NCBI RefSeq assembly: GCF_017640745.1 | Contig: NZ_JAEPQA010000001.1 | Location: 206,852-270,851, forward strand | Reading direction: 5' to 3' | DNA from: Nisaea sp. | GTDB lineage: Bacteria > Pseudomonadota > Alphaproteobacteria > Thalassobaculales > Thalassobaculaceae | Length of the DNA: 64,000 nt | In this document: positions 41,766-50,864 of the stretch, piece after piece | Position numbering within the stretch: position 1 is the first letter of the stretch | How the letters are laid out: each line of letters starts with the position of its first letter | Translations under genes and position numbers: made by a program | The notes under the pieces: generated by a model | What the model saw: the letters and a program-made list of their open reading frames with translations, nothing else | What the model was told of the DNA's origin: nothing | Database searches by the model: none

Positions 41766-44432
41766 TTACCCTTCTTCCCCAAGGCCTTTGGCAACGAGTT
41801 CGGTAACGTCGGGCGACAGGCCCGGATGGCGCCGGATGCGCGCGAGACACTCCCGCATCATGCGCTGACGCGCTTCGTCATAGCGCTTCCAGCGGGTCAG
41901 CGGCGCCACGAGCCGCGCCGCGACCTGCGGGTTGAGCCCGTCGAGACGAATGATCTGGTCGGCAAGGAAGCTGTAGCCGGAGCCATCGGCGGCATGGAAA
42001 TGAACCGGGTTGCCGGTCGCGAAGGCGCCGATGACGGCGCGCACCCTGTTTGGCGTGCCCAAATCGAACTTCGGATGCTGCAGCAGCCCCTTGACGGTTT
42101 CCAGCGTGCCCGGCAGCGCACTCGTCGCAGAGAGCATGAACCATTTGTCGAGCACGAGGGGCGTGCCGATCCAACGGTCATGGAAGGCGGCCAACGCCGT
42201 CTCACGCTCGGAGCATTCGACATTGTTCAAAGCCTGCAGCGCGGCCATGGACTCCGTCATCGTCGTGGCCGCGGAGGCCTGATTTGCGGCGAGCGTGCGC
42301 GCGGCGCTCTCTCCGCTTGCCACGAGATACCCGAGCGCAAGCGCCTTCAGGGCGCGCGTCCCCATGGCTTCGGTCGACATGTCGTCCGGAGCATAGGCAC
42401 CCGACAGCCGGTCGTAGATCGTCCGAAAGAGCGCCGTGTGACGAAGACCGACTTCACGGCGCGCCGCATCCCGCGCCGCGTGAATGGCGTCCGGGTCCGC
42501 CGGAAGCATGGCGTCGGCCAGAACCGTCTCCCCCGGCAGCGTCAGGAGTTCGGCTGCGAAAGCCGGCTCGATCGCGGGATCGTTCAGAATCTCTCCCACT
42601 GCATCGAGGAAATCATCGTCGAGCACCGCTCCGCCGGTACCGTTCTCTGCCGCGTCGATCACGGCCCGGGTCAGATAGCTCTGCCCGGCATCCCAGCGCG
42701 CGAACGGATCGTCGTCGTGGCGGAAAAGGAAGCAGTCTTCGACGGCATTGCGGCTCGAGCGCAGTCTTACAGGGGCGGAGAACCCGCGCAGCAAAGACGG
42801 GACCGGCCGCTCGGCCACGTTCTCGAAGACAAACTCCTGCTCTTCGACACTGACGGGCAGCACGCGCGCGGCCGGTGCCGCACCGCTGTTGTCGCCACGC
42901 AGTTCCAGCGGCAGGGTCCGTCCATCCACCCCGAGCAGAGCCATCGAAAGCGGGATCAGCATCGGTTTTTTGTTTGGTTGTCCCGGCGTCGGCGGCAGGA
43001 TCTGGCGCACTTTCAGCCGCGCGGTTCTTGACGACGGGTCGTGTTCCAGGGCGACCTCCAGCTCCGGCGTTCCGGACTGGCTGTACCACAGCCGGAACTG
43101 GCCAAGATCGACGCCGCTCGCGTCTTCCATGGCGGCGACGAAATCCTCGCATCGGACCGCCTCACCGTCATGACGCTCGAAATAGAGATCCATGCCCTTG
43201 CGGAAGGCGTCGGCCCCCAGCAGTTCGTGGATCATCCGGATCACCTCCGCGCCCTTCTCGTAGATCGTCACCGTGTAGAAGTTGTTGATCTCGAGATAGC
43301 TTTCGGGGCGCACCGGATGCGCGGTCGGTCCCGCATCCTCGGGGAATTGGACAGTACGCAGCAGACGCGCATCGGCGACGCGCTTCACGCCGCGGGAATG
43401 AGTGTCGGACGTGAATTCCTGATCGCGGAAGACGGTCAGCCCTTCTTTCAGGCTGAGCTGGAACCAGTCGCGGCAGGTCACCCGGTTGCCGGTCCAGTTG
43501 TGGAAATACTCGTGCGCGACGATGCCTTCGAGGCGTTCGTAATCGGCATCCGTTGCGGTCTCGGGGTCGGCCAGCACGAACTTGCTGTTGAAGATGTTCA
43601 ACCCCTTGTTTTCCATCGCCCCCATGTTGAAATGGCTGACGGCCACGATCATGAAGAGATCGAGATCGTATTCGAGACCGAACCGCTCCTCGTCCCATTT
43701 CATCGAGCGCTTCAGGCTGTCCATCGTATGGCCGGTCAGACGCTCGTTGCCGTGCTCGACATAGATCCGGAGTTCGACATCGCGGCCGGACATGGTCCGG
43801 AAGCTGTCGCGCACGCAGGCGAGGTCTCCCGCGACAGCGGCAAAGAGATAGGACGGCTTCGGGAAGGGGTCGTTCCAGACCGCGAAATGCCGTCCGCCGT
43901 CGAGCGAACCGGACCCGACGAGATTGCCGTTGGAAAGCAGCACCGGAAAACGCTCCGCATCCGCCTCGAGGCGCGTCGTATAGACCGCCATGACGTCCGG
44001 GCGGTCCGGGAAATAGGTGATCCGCCGGAACCCTTCCGCTTCGCACTGGGTGCAATACATCCCTTCCGACATGTAGAGTCCTTCGAGCGCCGTGTTCTTT
44101 TCGGGCTCGATCACCGTGACAATCTCCAGCGTAAAGGCGTCCGGGACGCCGGAGAGATAGAGCTTGTCGCCCTCGACGCGGTAACCGCTCTCGGGGACGG
44201 CCGCGCCGGCAAGCGCCACGGAGAGCAGACGCAGCTCGTTGCCATCAAGTTCGAGCACGTCCGAAGTATCGTTCGACGCCGGATTGCGCCGCCCCTTCAG
44301 CACGCTCGTGACTTTGGTTTCGCCGTCGTGGAGATCGAAATCGAGATCGACCGTGTCGATCAGAAAGACTGGCGGCGCGTAGTCGGCAAGGCGTTTCACT
44401 TGAGGTCCGGCGGCGTTCTCGACGCGTGTCAT
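41766..44432 (-). CDS. pepN: Aminopeptidase N
   Basis: A zinc M1-family aminopeptidase that removes N-terminal residues from peptides in the cytoplasm. With ATG at 44432 (GGAG five bases upstream) the product is 888 residues. It has the substrate motif GAMEN (271-275), the zinc motif HEYFH (His307, Glu308, His311) and the third ligand Glu330 in SLKEGLT. The C-terminal domain is the long helical PepN type. An upstream start at 44492 would run into the SDR gene. It lies between an SDR gene (gap 37 bases) and a racemase gene. Confidence 0.96.
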   Translation of the reverse strand: MTRVENAAGPQVKRLADYAPPVFLIDTVDLDFDLHDGETKVTSVLKGRRNPASNDTSDVLELDGNELRLLSVALAGAAVPESGYRVEGDKLYLSGVPDAFTLEIVTVIEPEKNTALEGLYMSEGMYCTQCEAEGFRRITYFPDRPDVMAVYTTRLEADAERFPVLLSNGNLVGSGSLDGGRHFAVWNDPFPKPSYLFAAVAGDLACVRDSFRTMSGRDVELRIYVEHGNERLTGHTMDSLKRSMKWDEERFGLEYDLDLFMIVAVSHFNMGAMENKGLNIFNSKFVLADPETATDADYERLEGIVAHEYFHNWTGNRVTCRDWFQLSLKEGLTVFRDQEFTSDTHSRGVKRVADARLLRTVQFPEDAGPTAHPVRPESYLEINNFYTVTIYEKGAEVIRMIHELLGADAFRKGMDLYFERHDGEAVRCEDFVAAMEDASGVDLGQFRLWYSQSGTPELEVALEHDPSSRTARLKVRQILPPTPGQPNKKPMLIPLSMALLGVDGRTLPLELRGDNSGAAPAARVLPVSVEEQEFVFENVAERPVPSLLRGFSAPVRLRSSRNAVEDCFLFRHDDDPFARWDAGQSYLTRAVIDAAENGTGGAVLDDDFLDAVGEILNDPAIEPAFAAELLTLPGETVLADAMLPADPDAIHAARDAARREVGLRHTALFRTIYDRLSGAYAPDDMSTEAMGTRALKALALGYLVASGESAARTLAANQASAATTMTESMAALQALNNVECSERETALAAFHDRWIGTPLVLDKWFMLSATSALPGTLETVKGLLQHPKFDLGTPNRVRAVIGAFATGNPVHFHAADGSGYSFLADQIIRLDGLNPQVAARLVAPLTRWKRYDEARQRMMRECLARIRRHPGLSPDVTELVAKGLGEEG

Positions 44433-44469
44433 GTCAGCTCCAGGTCTTGCGGGATCTCGGTCGGGCGGA

Positions 44470-45240
44470 TCAGTTGGCCATCCAGCCGCCATCGACCATC
44501 AGGTTCTCTCCGGTAATATAGGTTGCCTCGTCGCTCGCGAGAAACAGCACCGCGTTGGCGACGTCGAGCGGCCGGCCGAGGCGCGGCCAGGGTGTGCGGG
44601 CCTCTGAATAGGCGAGGATATCGGGATCTACGGCCCGCCCGGTCTTGCCGGTAAGGATCTTGCCGGGGGCGACGGCGTTGCAGACGATCCCCTCGGCAGC
44701 GTAATCGCCTGCGATCTGCCGCGTCATGTAGACGACGGCCGCCTTTCCGGTGCCGTAGGCGAGATCGTGCGGCGACCGGACCATGCCATGCTGCGACGAG
44801 ATATTGACGATACGGCCACGCACCCCATCGCGTGCCGGCTGCGTCAGCATCTGCTGCACGGCCCGCTTGCAGCCGAAGAATACACCCTTCGCGTTGACGC
44901 TCATCACCAGGTCCCACTCTTCCTCGCTGGTTTCCAGCAGAGGTTTGCCGACCCCGATCGCCGCGTTGTTCACCATGATGTCGAGCGCGCCGAACCTTGT
45001 GACCGCGGCGCCGACCGCGGCATCGACAGACGCCCAATCGGCGACATCCAGTTCCGCGAATTCGGCGCTGCCCCCGGCGCTCCGGATGAGATCCAGCGTC
45101 TTCTCTCCACCCTCGCGCGGCTGATCGGTCCGGTCCGCCACGATCACGTTCGCGCCCTCTTCGGCGAAACGGATCGCGATCGCCTTTCCGATACCGGACG
45201 CAGCGCCGGTCACAATGGCGGTTCTGTCTTTCAGTCGCAT
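44470..45240 (-). CDS. Short-chain dehydrogenase/reductase
   Basis: A 256-residue classical SDR oxidoreductase. It has the NAD(P)-binding TGAASGIGKAI (about 11-21), an Asp after the second strand (VADRT) that favours NAD(H), the NNAAIG motif, the catalytic Ser in NISSQHG, and Tyr and Lys in YGTGKAA. It ends with DGGW as usual. ATG at 45240 has GGAG seven bases upstream. The substrate cannot be told from sequence. It is the first gene of an apparent SDR-pepN-racemase operon. Confidence 0.9.
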   Translation of the reverse strand: MRLKDRTAIVTGAASGIGKAIAIRFAEEGANVIVADRTDQPREGGEKTLDLIRSAGGSAEFAELDVADWASVDAAVGAAVTRFGALDIMVNNAAIGVGKPLLETSEEEWDLVMSVNAKGVFFGCKRAVQQMLTQPARDGVRGRIVNISSQHGMVRSPHDLAYGTGKAAVVYMTRQIAGDYAAEGIVCNAVAPGKILTGKTGRAVDPDILAYSEARTPWPRLGRPLDVANAVLFLASDEATYITGENLMVDGGWMAN

Positions 45241-45400
45241 CTGCTGCTCCGGAAGGTCTGTGCCGGGAACCGGCAGGAGTGAGTGCTGATTTGGGACGGA
45301 CGCCCCTCGTTCATCGAACAATAGAGAGGGGGCGGGATTTGGCAATATGCGCCCTGTCGCTTGCCCGGCACGGATATGGGGCGACGCCGGAAACAGCGAA

Positions 45401-45426
45401 GGGGGCCGCGGCTTCCCGCGGCCCCC
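45401..45426 (-). terminator. Strong hairpin after gcrA
   Basis: An 11-bp stem GGGGGCCGCGG/CCGCGGCCCCC with a 4-base loop lies 28 bases after the gcrA stop. The T content after it is low (TTCGCTGTTT), so it is a probable but not perfect intrinsic terminator, placed between gcrA and the SDR operon. Confidence 0.65.
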
Positions 45427-45453
45427 TCCGGTTATCGTGACACGCCGGCCGGA

Positions 45454-45837
45454 TCAGGCGGCCGCGGTATCCCGCATGTTGGTGTAGGCGACCGCGCAAT
45501 GGGTCGTGCAATAGGGGCGGCCCGGCAACACGCTGTCGCCGCAGAATTTGAAGTCCGGAGACTTCGGATCGCCGATGGGCCAGGAGCATTTGTTCCGGTC
45601 CCATTCCTGCGCCGCGAGCGGCGAAACCTTGCGCTTCTTCGGCTCGACAGGCTTGTCGGAACGCACGATCGGCGACTGCCGCTTCGGCAACCCCATCCGA
45701 TGCACCTTGCCGACGACGGCATTCCGCGAAACCCCGAGTTCGTTCCCGATCTGCGTGATCGACAATCCGTCGGCCCAGAGCTGCTTGAGCTGTTCCAGAC
45801 GGTCCTCGGTCCACGCGCTGACTGCGCTTTCGGCCAT
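45454..45837 (-). CDS. gcrA: Cell-cycle regulator GcrA
   Basis: GcrA is an alphaproteobacterial transcription factor that binds sigma-70 RNA polymerase and acts at promoters with methylated GANTC sites. The 127-residue product has the N-terminal helix-turn-helix with WTEDRLEQLKQLW and GLSITQIGNELGVSRNAVVGK (about 9-42). A basic linker follows, then the C-terminal Cys-rich sigma-binding part with CSWPIGDP, FCGDS and PYCTTHC. I chose ATG at 45837 for its strong GGAGGG six bases upstream; the in-frame ATG 21 bases earlier has none. It confirms the alphaproteobacterial origin. Confidence 0.95.
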   Translation of the reverse strand: MAESAVSAWTEDRLEQLKQLWADGLSITQIGNELGVSRNAVVGKVHRMGLPKRQSPIVRSDKPVEPKKRKVSPLAAQEWDRNKCSWPIGDPKSPDFKFCGDSVLPGRPYCTTHCAVAYTNMRDTAAA

Positions 45838-46146
45838 TCTGCCCTCCAAGTCTGACATAATGCCGGCACTTTTCCGGTTTGAAACGGCGCGTCTCCCGGT
45901 TGAAAAGAGACGCAATATGTTGTGCCGACTTGAGTTGAGCCTACTCCTTGTTGTGGTTTCAGTTCAAGCTCCTTGCGAGAAAACTTAACGATTCGCGCCG
46001 ATTCAAAGGGTTACGGCAAAGCGCTCTCAGCCAACTCAAGCTCAAGCCGGCCGCGCCTCTCCGCACAGCCCCATTTGCACCCGGTTCCGGATGAGGTATG
46101 CAGAATTTCGAGAGAATGTTGGCACTGAAGGATCGGCGGCCACCCC
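45838..46146. other. Divergent intergenic region between gcrA and the UXS gene
   Basis: This 309-base gap holds the promoters of both genes but no supported small gene. It contains two GATTC (GANTC) sites ten bases apart at 45990-45994 and 46000-46004. A 9-bp inverted repeat, CTTGAGTTG (45929-45937) and CAACTCAAG (46032-46040), brackets them. No clean -35/-10 pair was found. Confidence 0.6.
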
Positions 46147-47091
46147 ATGCAGACAGTTCCAAAACGCGTCCTGGTTACCGGAGGTGCCGGCTTTCTCGGC
46201 TCCCATCTCTGCGAGCGGCTGCTGGAGCGCGGTGACGACGTTCTTTGCGTCGATAATTTCTATACGGGTATGCGGCACAACGTGGCCCATCTGCTCGATC
46301 ACGCAAATTTCGAGCTGATGCGGCACGACATCACCTTCCCGCTCTATGTCGAGGTCGACGAGATCTACAACCTCGCCTGCCCGGCCTCCCCCATCCACTA
46401 CCAGCGCGATCCGGTACAGACGACCAAGACCAGCGTGATCGGCGCGATCAACGTCCTCGGACTTGCCAAGCGGGTGAAGGCGAAGGTCCTGCAGGCCTCG
46501 ACCTCGGAGGTCTATGGCGACCCGACGGTGCATCCGCAGACCGAGGAATACTGGGGCAACGTCAACACGACCGGCATCCGGGCCTGCTACGATGAAGGCA
46601 AGCGCTGTGCCGAGACCCTGTTCTTCGACTATCTGCGCCAGCACCGGCTGCGCATCAAGGTTGCGCGGATCTTCAACACCTACGGCCCGCGCATGCATCC
46701 GAACGACGGCCGCGTGGTGTCCAACTTCGTCCTATCGGCCCTGCGCGGCGAGGACCTGACGCTCTACGGCGACGGCAGCCAGACACGTTCCTTCTGCTTC
46801 GTCGACGATCTGGTCGAAGGCCTGATGAGGCTGATGGACAGCGAGGACTCCGTGGTCGGCCCGATCAACCTTGGAAACCCGACCGAGATGACGGTGAAGG
46901 AACTGGCGGAAACCGTGACCGAACTGGTCGGCGGGAAGAACGGGATCTCCTACCACCCGCTGCCGCAGGACGACCCGATGCAGCGCCAGCCGAACATCGA
47001 CAAGGCGAGACGTCTCCTCGGGTGGGAACCGAAAGTTCCGCTCCGAACCGGCCTTGAAAAGACGATCGCCTATTTCCGCTATTTCGTCTGA
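46147..47091 (+). CDS. UDP-glucuronate decarboxylase (UDP-xylose synthase type)
   Basis: An extended SDR of 314 residues that converts UDP-glucuronate to UDP-xylose, a precursor for polysaccharides. The NAD motif is [10 protein letters not shown] (12-21). The family-specific [22 protein letters not shown] (catalytic Ser/Thr), CYDEGKR (Tyr and Lys) and [11 protein letters not shown] are all present. No other polysaccharide genes are adjacent, so it acts with distant pathways. It converges on the AAA ATPase gene with 19 bases between. Confidence 0.93.
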   Translation: MQTVPKRVLVTGGAGFLGSHLCERLLERGDDVLCVDNFYTGMRHNVAHLLDHANFELMRHDITFPLYVEVDEIYNLACPASPIHYQRDPVQTTKTSVIGAINVLGLAKRVKAKVLQASTSEVYGDPTVHPQTEEYWGNVNTTGIRACYDEGKRCAETLFFDYLRQHRLRIKVARIFNTYGPRMHPNDGRVVSNFVLSALRGEDLTLYGDGSQTRSFCFVDDLVEGLMRLMDSEDSVVGPINLGNPTEMTVKELAETVTELVGGKNGISYHPLPQDDPMQRQPNIDKARRLLGWEPKVPLRTGLEKTIAYFRYFV

Positions 47092-47110
47092 GCGCTGACC
47101 GTATCTGCCC

Positions 47111-48823
47111 TCAAGGGGTTCCGGACTTCAGGATATCCTTCAGCTTTTCCTCGAACGGAAAGGGCAATGGGGGCTCGACCAGAGAGCCCGTGGCCGGAAC
47201 CGCACGGCCGTCGGACCAGCGCCTCAGCTCGTCGATCTCTTCCGCCCGGGTGACCGACAGCGGCTTGGTCTCGAGCACCGCAGCCTCGAGGTGTCTCTGC
47301 TCGAGTGACGGCAGCTTCTGGGCATCCGCGCCCTCGGAAAAGGCCGAGATCAACGCCTCGCGCACCACGGCCTCGATTTCCGCGCCACTGAAACCGCCCT
47401 CGCCCGTCGTATCGTCGGTCCCGGTCATCTCGGTCAGGGCATCAAGGTCGAACTCCTCCGGAACATGGCCCACCCGGCTGATATGGATCCGGAAGATCTC
47501 CTTCCGCTCCTCCGCGTTCGGAAGATCGACGAAAAAGATTTCGTCGAAACGTCCCTTGCGCAGGATTTCCGGCGGCAGGAGGATCGTCTCGTTTGCGGTC
47601 GCGATCACGAAGACGGGTGCTGTCTTTTCCTGCAGCCAGGTCAGGAACGTCGCCAGCACGCGCAACGAGACGCCGCTGTCGCCGACATGGCCGCGGTTGC
47701 GCGGCAAGCCCTTCTCGATCTCGTCGATCCAGAGCACGCAGGGCGCAACCGCCTCGCAGATCGCGATCGCATCGCGAATATGCTGCTCCGACGCGCCGAC
47801 AAGCGAGGCGTAGACCCGTCCCATATCCAACTTGATCAGCGGGATACCCCACGACGTCGCGGTGCATTTCGCCGCCAGAGACTTGCCGCAGCCGGGAACC
47901 CCCGTGAGCAGGACCCCCTTCGGCGGGGTGATCCCGAAGGCAAGGCCCTTCTCGCTCGACGCCAGGGCGCGCTTGCGAAGCCATTCCTTCAGGGTATCCA
48001 ACCCGCCGACATCGTCCATCGACCAGTCGCTGGTATCGATATATTCGAGAATGCCGCTTTTCTTCACGACATCCTGCTTCAGACGGTAGATCTCCCGGAC
48101 ATCGTCCCGGGAAAGCTCCTTGTCCTCGATCAGGGCATCGGAAAGCGCATTGCGGATCTCGTACATCGTGAGGCCGCTGGCCGCGTTCACCACCGCCTCT
48201 TTCAGGAAATCGACATCCTCGTCGACCTTGATCGCGGATGTCGCCTTCAGGCGCTCCAGGATATCGTCCACCCAGCCCTTGATCTCTTCTTTCGTCGGCA
48301 GGGGGAAATCGAGGCGCAGGATTTCCTTTTCGAGTTCCGGAGTAAGTTCGCCGTCGGACGACACCAGGAGAATGGTGCCGTTTTTCGTCGAGAGCCGGCT
48401 TTGCAGGGCAAAGTCGCGCAACCGTCTGCGGTGGGCCGGATTATTGTGACGCTCGACGAGGAAGGGCGAGGCATCGAGCAGGACGAGAAAGGTATTCCGG
48501 CGCTCGGAGCTTTTCTTTTCCCGCTCCCGTTCCAGCTTTCGCTCGAAAGCCTCTATCGCGGTCATGACATCGGCGTTCTGAGCCGACTTCACAAGACTTT
48601 CGGGAGCCTTGTCGGTCCGGCTCAGGAGCGAGCCAATCCGCTTCATGTGGATTCCCCGGGTGCAGGACCAGAAGATGATGTCGCACTTCTCCTTAATCGC
48701 CACGCGCTCGATGCTGTCGATCACGCGGTTCTCTTCGAAAGAATGGATGGCGATCAGCGGGTGTAGCGACGAAACGGCAAGCGTCAGGGCATGCTCGAAA
48801 TCCTTCTGGGTTCTGATTTTCAA
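47111..48823 (-). CDS. AAA+ ATPase, Ycf46-like
   Basis: A 570-residue ATPase. The N-terminal half (1-250) is a degenerate P-loop-like region: it has LVLLDASPFL, a Walker B-like strand, but no Walker A. The second half is a true AAA+ module with GVPGCGKS (about 318), Walker B VLWIDEIEKG, a sensor IATANE and an arginine-finger region RKGRFDEIF. This two-part plan is that of chloroplast/cyanobacterial Ycf46. The start is TTG at 48823 with AGGAGGAGG six bases upstream. Nearby genes give no clear partner. Confidence 0.85.
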   Translation of the reverse strand: MKIRTQKDFEHALTLAVSSLHPLIAIHSFEENRVIDSIERVAIKEKCDIIFWSCTRGIHMKRIGSLLSRTDKAPESLVKSAQNADVMTAIEAFERKLEREREKKSSERRNTFLVLLDASPFLVERHNNPAHRRRLRDFALQSRLSTKNGTILLVSSDGELTPELEKEILRLDFPLPTKEEIKGWVDDILERLKATSAIKVDEDVDFLKEAVVNAASGLTMYEIRNALSDALIEDKELSRDDVREIYRLKQDVVKKSGILEYIDTSDWSMDDVGGLDTLKEWLRKRALASSEKGLAFGITPPKGVLLTGVPGCGKSLAAKCTATSWGIPLIKLDMGRVYASLVGASEQHIRDAIAICEAVAPCVLWIDEIEKGLPRNRGHVGDSGVSLRVLATFLTWLQEKTAPVFVIATANETILLPPEILRKGRFDEIFFVDLPNAEERKEIFRIHISRVGHVPEEFDLDALTEMTGTDDTTGEGGFSGAEIEAVVREALISAFSEGADAQKLPSLEQRHLEAAVLETKPLSVTRAEEIDELRRWSDGRAVPATGSLVEPPLPFPFEEKLKDILKSGTP

Positions 48824-48923
48824 CGCACGCCTCCTCCTGCACGCAACGTGTCACGCCCAAAAAGAGTAAGGCGCACACTCGTACAAATCTATCAGCACCT
48901 AAACGCGCAGGAATTGACCTGGA

Positions 48924-50084
48924 TCAGGCCCTCTGGTTGAACCGGCGCCCCACCAATGCCGCGGCGATATTCACCTTCTGGATATCGATTGCTCCGCCGG
49001 CGATGCCCCAGCCCCAGCCATCGCGCAGCCGCTGTTCCATGCCGTAGGACTTGGAATAGCCGTAGGCGCCCATGACCTGCAGCGCGGCGCCGGTCACGTC
49101 CCGGACGATCTCGTTGGCGAAACATTTCGCCAGGCTGGAATCCAGCACCGACGGCAAGCCGTCCTCGGCATTCTTGGCGGCTCGGTATATCAGCAGGCGC
49201 GAGGCCTCAACCCGCATCGCCATCTCGGCAAGCTTCATCTGCACCGCCTGAAACTCGACCAGTTCCTTGCCGAAGGCCTTGCGTTCCTGGGTATAGGCGA
49301 GCGCGGTCTCAAATGCGGCGGACGCGATGCCGAGGCACATGGTGGCATTGCCGCAGCGCTCAAGATCAAAAGCTTCCATCAGCTGGCGGAAGCCGCCCGC
49401 CGGCACGATCACGTTCTCCTTCGGAATCTCGACATTGTCGAAGAAGATGTCCGCGCTCGGAATGCCGCGGAACCCCATCAGCCGCTCACGCTCGCCGAAG
49501 CTGACGCCCTTCATGCCTTTCTCGACATAGACCGCGCCGATCCCCTTGGCGCCGGGAGCGTCGGACATCTTGGTGTAGACCACATAGGCCTCGGCATGAC
49601 CGCCACCGGAGCACCAGCGCTTCTGGCCATTGAGAACGAGCTTGCCGCCCTCGTCCTTCACCCGCGTCTTGAGGTCGGTCAGGGCGGAGCCGGCATCCGG
49701 CTCGGACATGGCGACCGCGACCGTCAGCTCACCGGCGCAGACCTGCGGCAGAACCTTCTTTGCCAGTTCGGACGAGGCGAAATGCTCGACGGCTCGGCAA
49801 GGTCCGACGGAGGATTCGAAGATCGGAAACGCAATGGCCGGCGAGACCTTGGCGAACTCCTCCAGCACGATCAGCGCCTCGAGGTTGCCGAGCCCGAGCC
49901 CGCCATATTCCTCCGCGACATTGATTCCGAGGAAACCCATCTCCGCATAGCGCCGGATATGTTCGCGGGACGGCGCCTCGTCCTTTTCCTCCAGCTCGCG
50001 GGCGAGGTCCGCCATTTCCTGGGTCGCGAAGGCACGCGCCGTTTCCTGCAGACTGCGCTGCTCCTCGGTCAGCTGGAAGTCCAT
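48924..50084 (-). CDS. Acyl-CoA dehydrogenase
   Basis: A 386-residue flavoprotein that introduces the alpha-beta double bond into an acyl-CoA. The three ACAD domains are complete: N-terminal helical (1-125), beta barrel with AMSEPDAGSALTDLKT and KRWCSGG (FAD and substrate contacts), and C-terminal helical with ERKAFGKELVEFQ. The general base Glu is probably in the region with QVMGAYGYSKSYGMEQRLRD. GGAGGGG stands five bases before the ATG. Chain-length or branched-chain specificity cannot be read. The nitroreductase gene is 41 bases upstream on the same strand. Confidence 0.93.
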   Translation of the reverse strand: MDFQLTEEQRSLQETARAFATQEMADLARELEEKDEAPSREHIRRYAEMGFLGINVAEEYGGLGLGNLEALIVLEEFAKVSPAIAFPIFESSVGPCRAVEHFASSELAKKVLPQVCAGELTVAVAMSEPDAGSALTDLKTRVKDEGGKLVLNGQKRWCSGGGHAEAYVVYTKMSDAPGAKGIGAVYVEKGMKGVSFGERERLMGFRGIPSADIFFDNVEIPKENVIVPAGGFRQLMEAFDLERCGNATMCLGIASAAFETALAYTQERKAFGKELVEFQAVQMKLAEMAMRVEASRLLIYRAAKNAEDGLPSVLDSSLAKCFANEIVRDVTGAALQVMGAYGYSKSYGMEQRLRDGWGWGIAGGAIDIQKVNIAAALVGRRFNQRA

Positions 50085-50125
50085 CTTGTCCCCTCCGGTC
50101 CTTTATCGTTTCAATTGAAATGATC

Positions 50126-50836
50126 TTACCCGCGATGGAACCGGACGTAATCCTCCAGCGCCATGCGTTCGGTAATAAGTGTGTTCTCGATCTTCGACCA
50201 ATCGGCCTTGCCGAGCGCCATGCCCGCAACAACAACATCCTCCTCGGCGAGGTCCAGATGCGCCCGAATTATCTTGTGATAGGTCGCGAAAGCGGCCTGC
50301 GGGCAGGTTTCCAGCCCGTGGCTCCGGGCAAGGATCATGACATTCTCCATGAACATCCCGAAATCGAGCCAGCTGCCGATCTCGAGCCCGCGATGGATGG
50401 TGAAGATCAGCCCGACCGGCGCGTCGAAGAAGGTGAAGTTCCGCGCATGCTGCGCCTTGGTCTTCTCGAAATCGCCCTTCTTGATGTCGAGCAGGCCGTA
50501 GAGCGCCCAGCCGACCGCGCGGCGGCGTGACTTGAAGGGCTCGAAAAACTCCTTCGGATAGTACTGATACTCGCCGCTGTGGCTTGCGCCCTCATGGTGC
50601 GCCTCGACGATCTCGGTGCAGAGCCGGTCCCGTGCCGCGCCGGTCACGACATGCACCTTCCAGGGCTGCATGTTGGTTCCGCTGGGCGCCCGTCCGGAGA
50701 GATAGAGAATGCGGGCGACGGTCTCTTCCGGCACCGGGTCAGGCAGGAAGGCACGAACGGAACGCCGCTGCGAGACCGCCTCCTCGACAGGGTTCAGGTT
50801 TTCGTAGCCGGTCTCTATGATCGGTGCGTCTGTCAC
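50126..50836 (-). CDS. Nitroreductase-family flavoprotein
   Basis: A 236-residue FMN-dependent nitroreductase-fold protein. RRSVRAF (about 24-30) and APSGTNMQPW (about 49-58) form the FMN phosphate and ring site, and GMALGKADW near the C-terminus completes it. The family reduces nitro compounds, quinones or flavins; the natural substrate is unknown. The start is GTG at 50836. Only 28 bases separate it from the divergent CoA-transferase start, so both promoters must overlap. Confidence 0.9.
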   Translation of the reverse strand: MTDAPIIETGYENLNPVEEAVSQRRSVRAFLPDPVPEETVARILYLSGRAPSGTNMQPWKVHVVTGAARDRLCTEIVEAHHEGASHSGEYQYYPKEFFEPFKSRRRAVGWALYGLLDIKKGDFEKTKAQHARNFTFFDAPVGLIFTIHRGLEIGSWLDFGMFMENVMILARSHGLETCPQAAFATYHKIIRAHLDLAEEDVVVAGMALGKADWSKIENTLITERMALEDYVRFHRG

Positions 50837-50864
50837 GGTTCTTTTCTCGGGATATCTGATCGAA

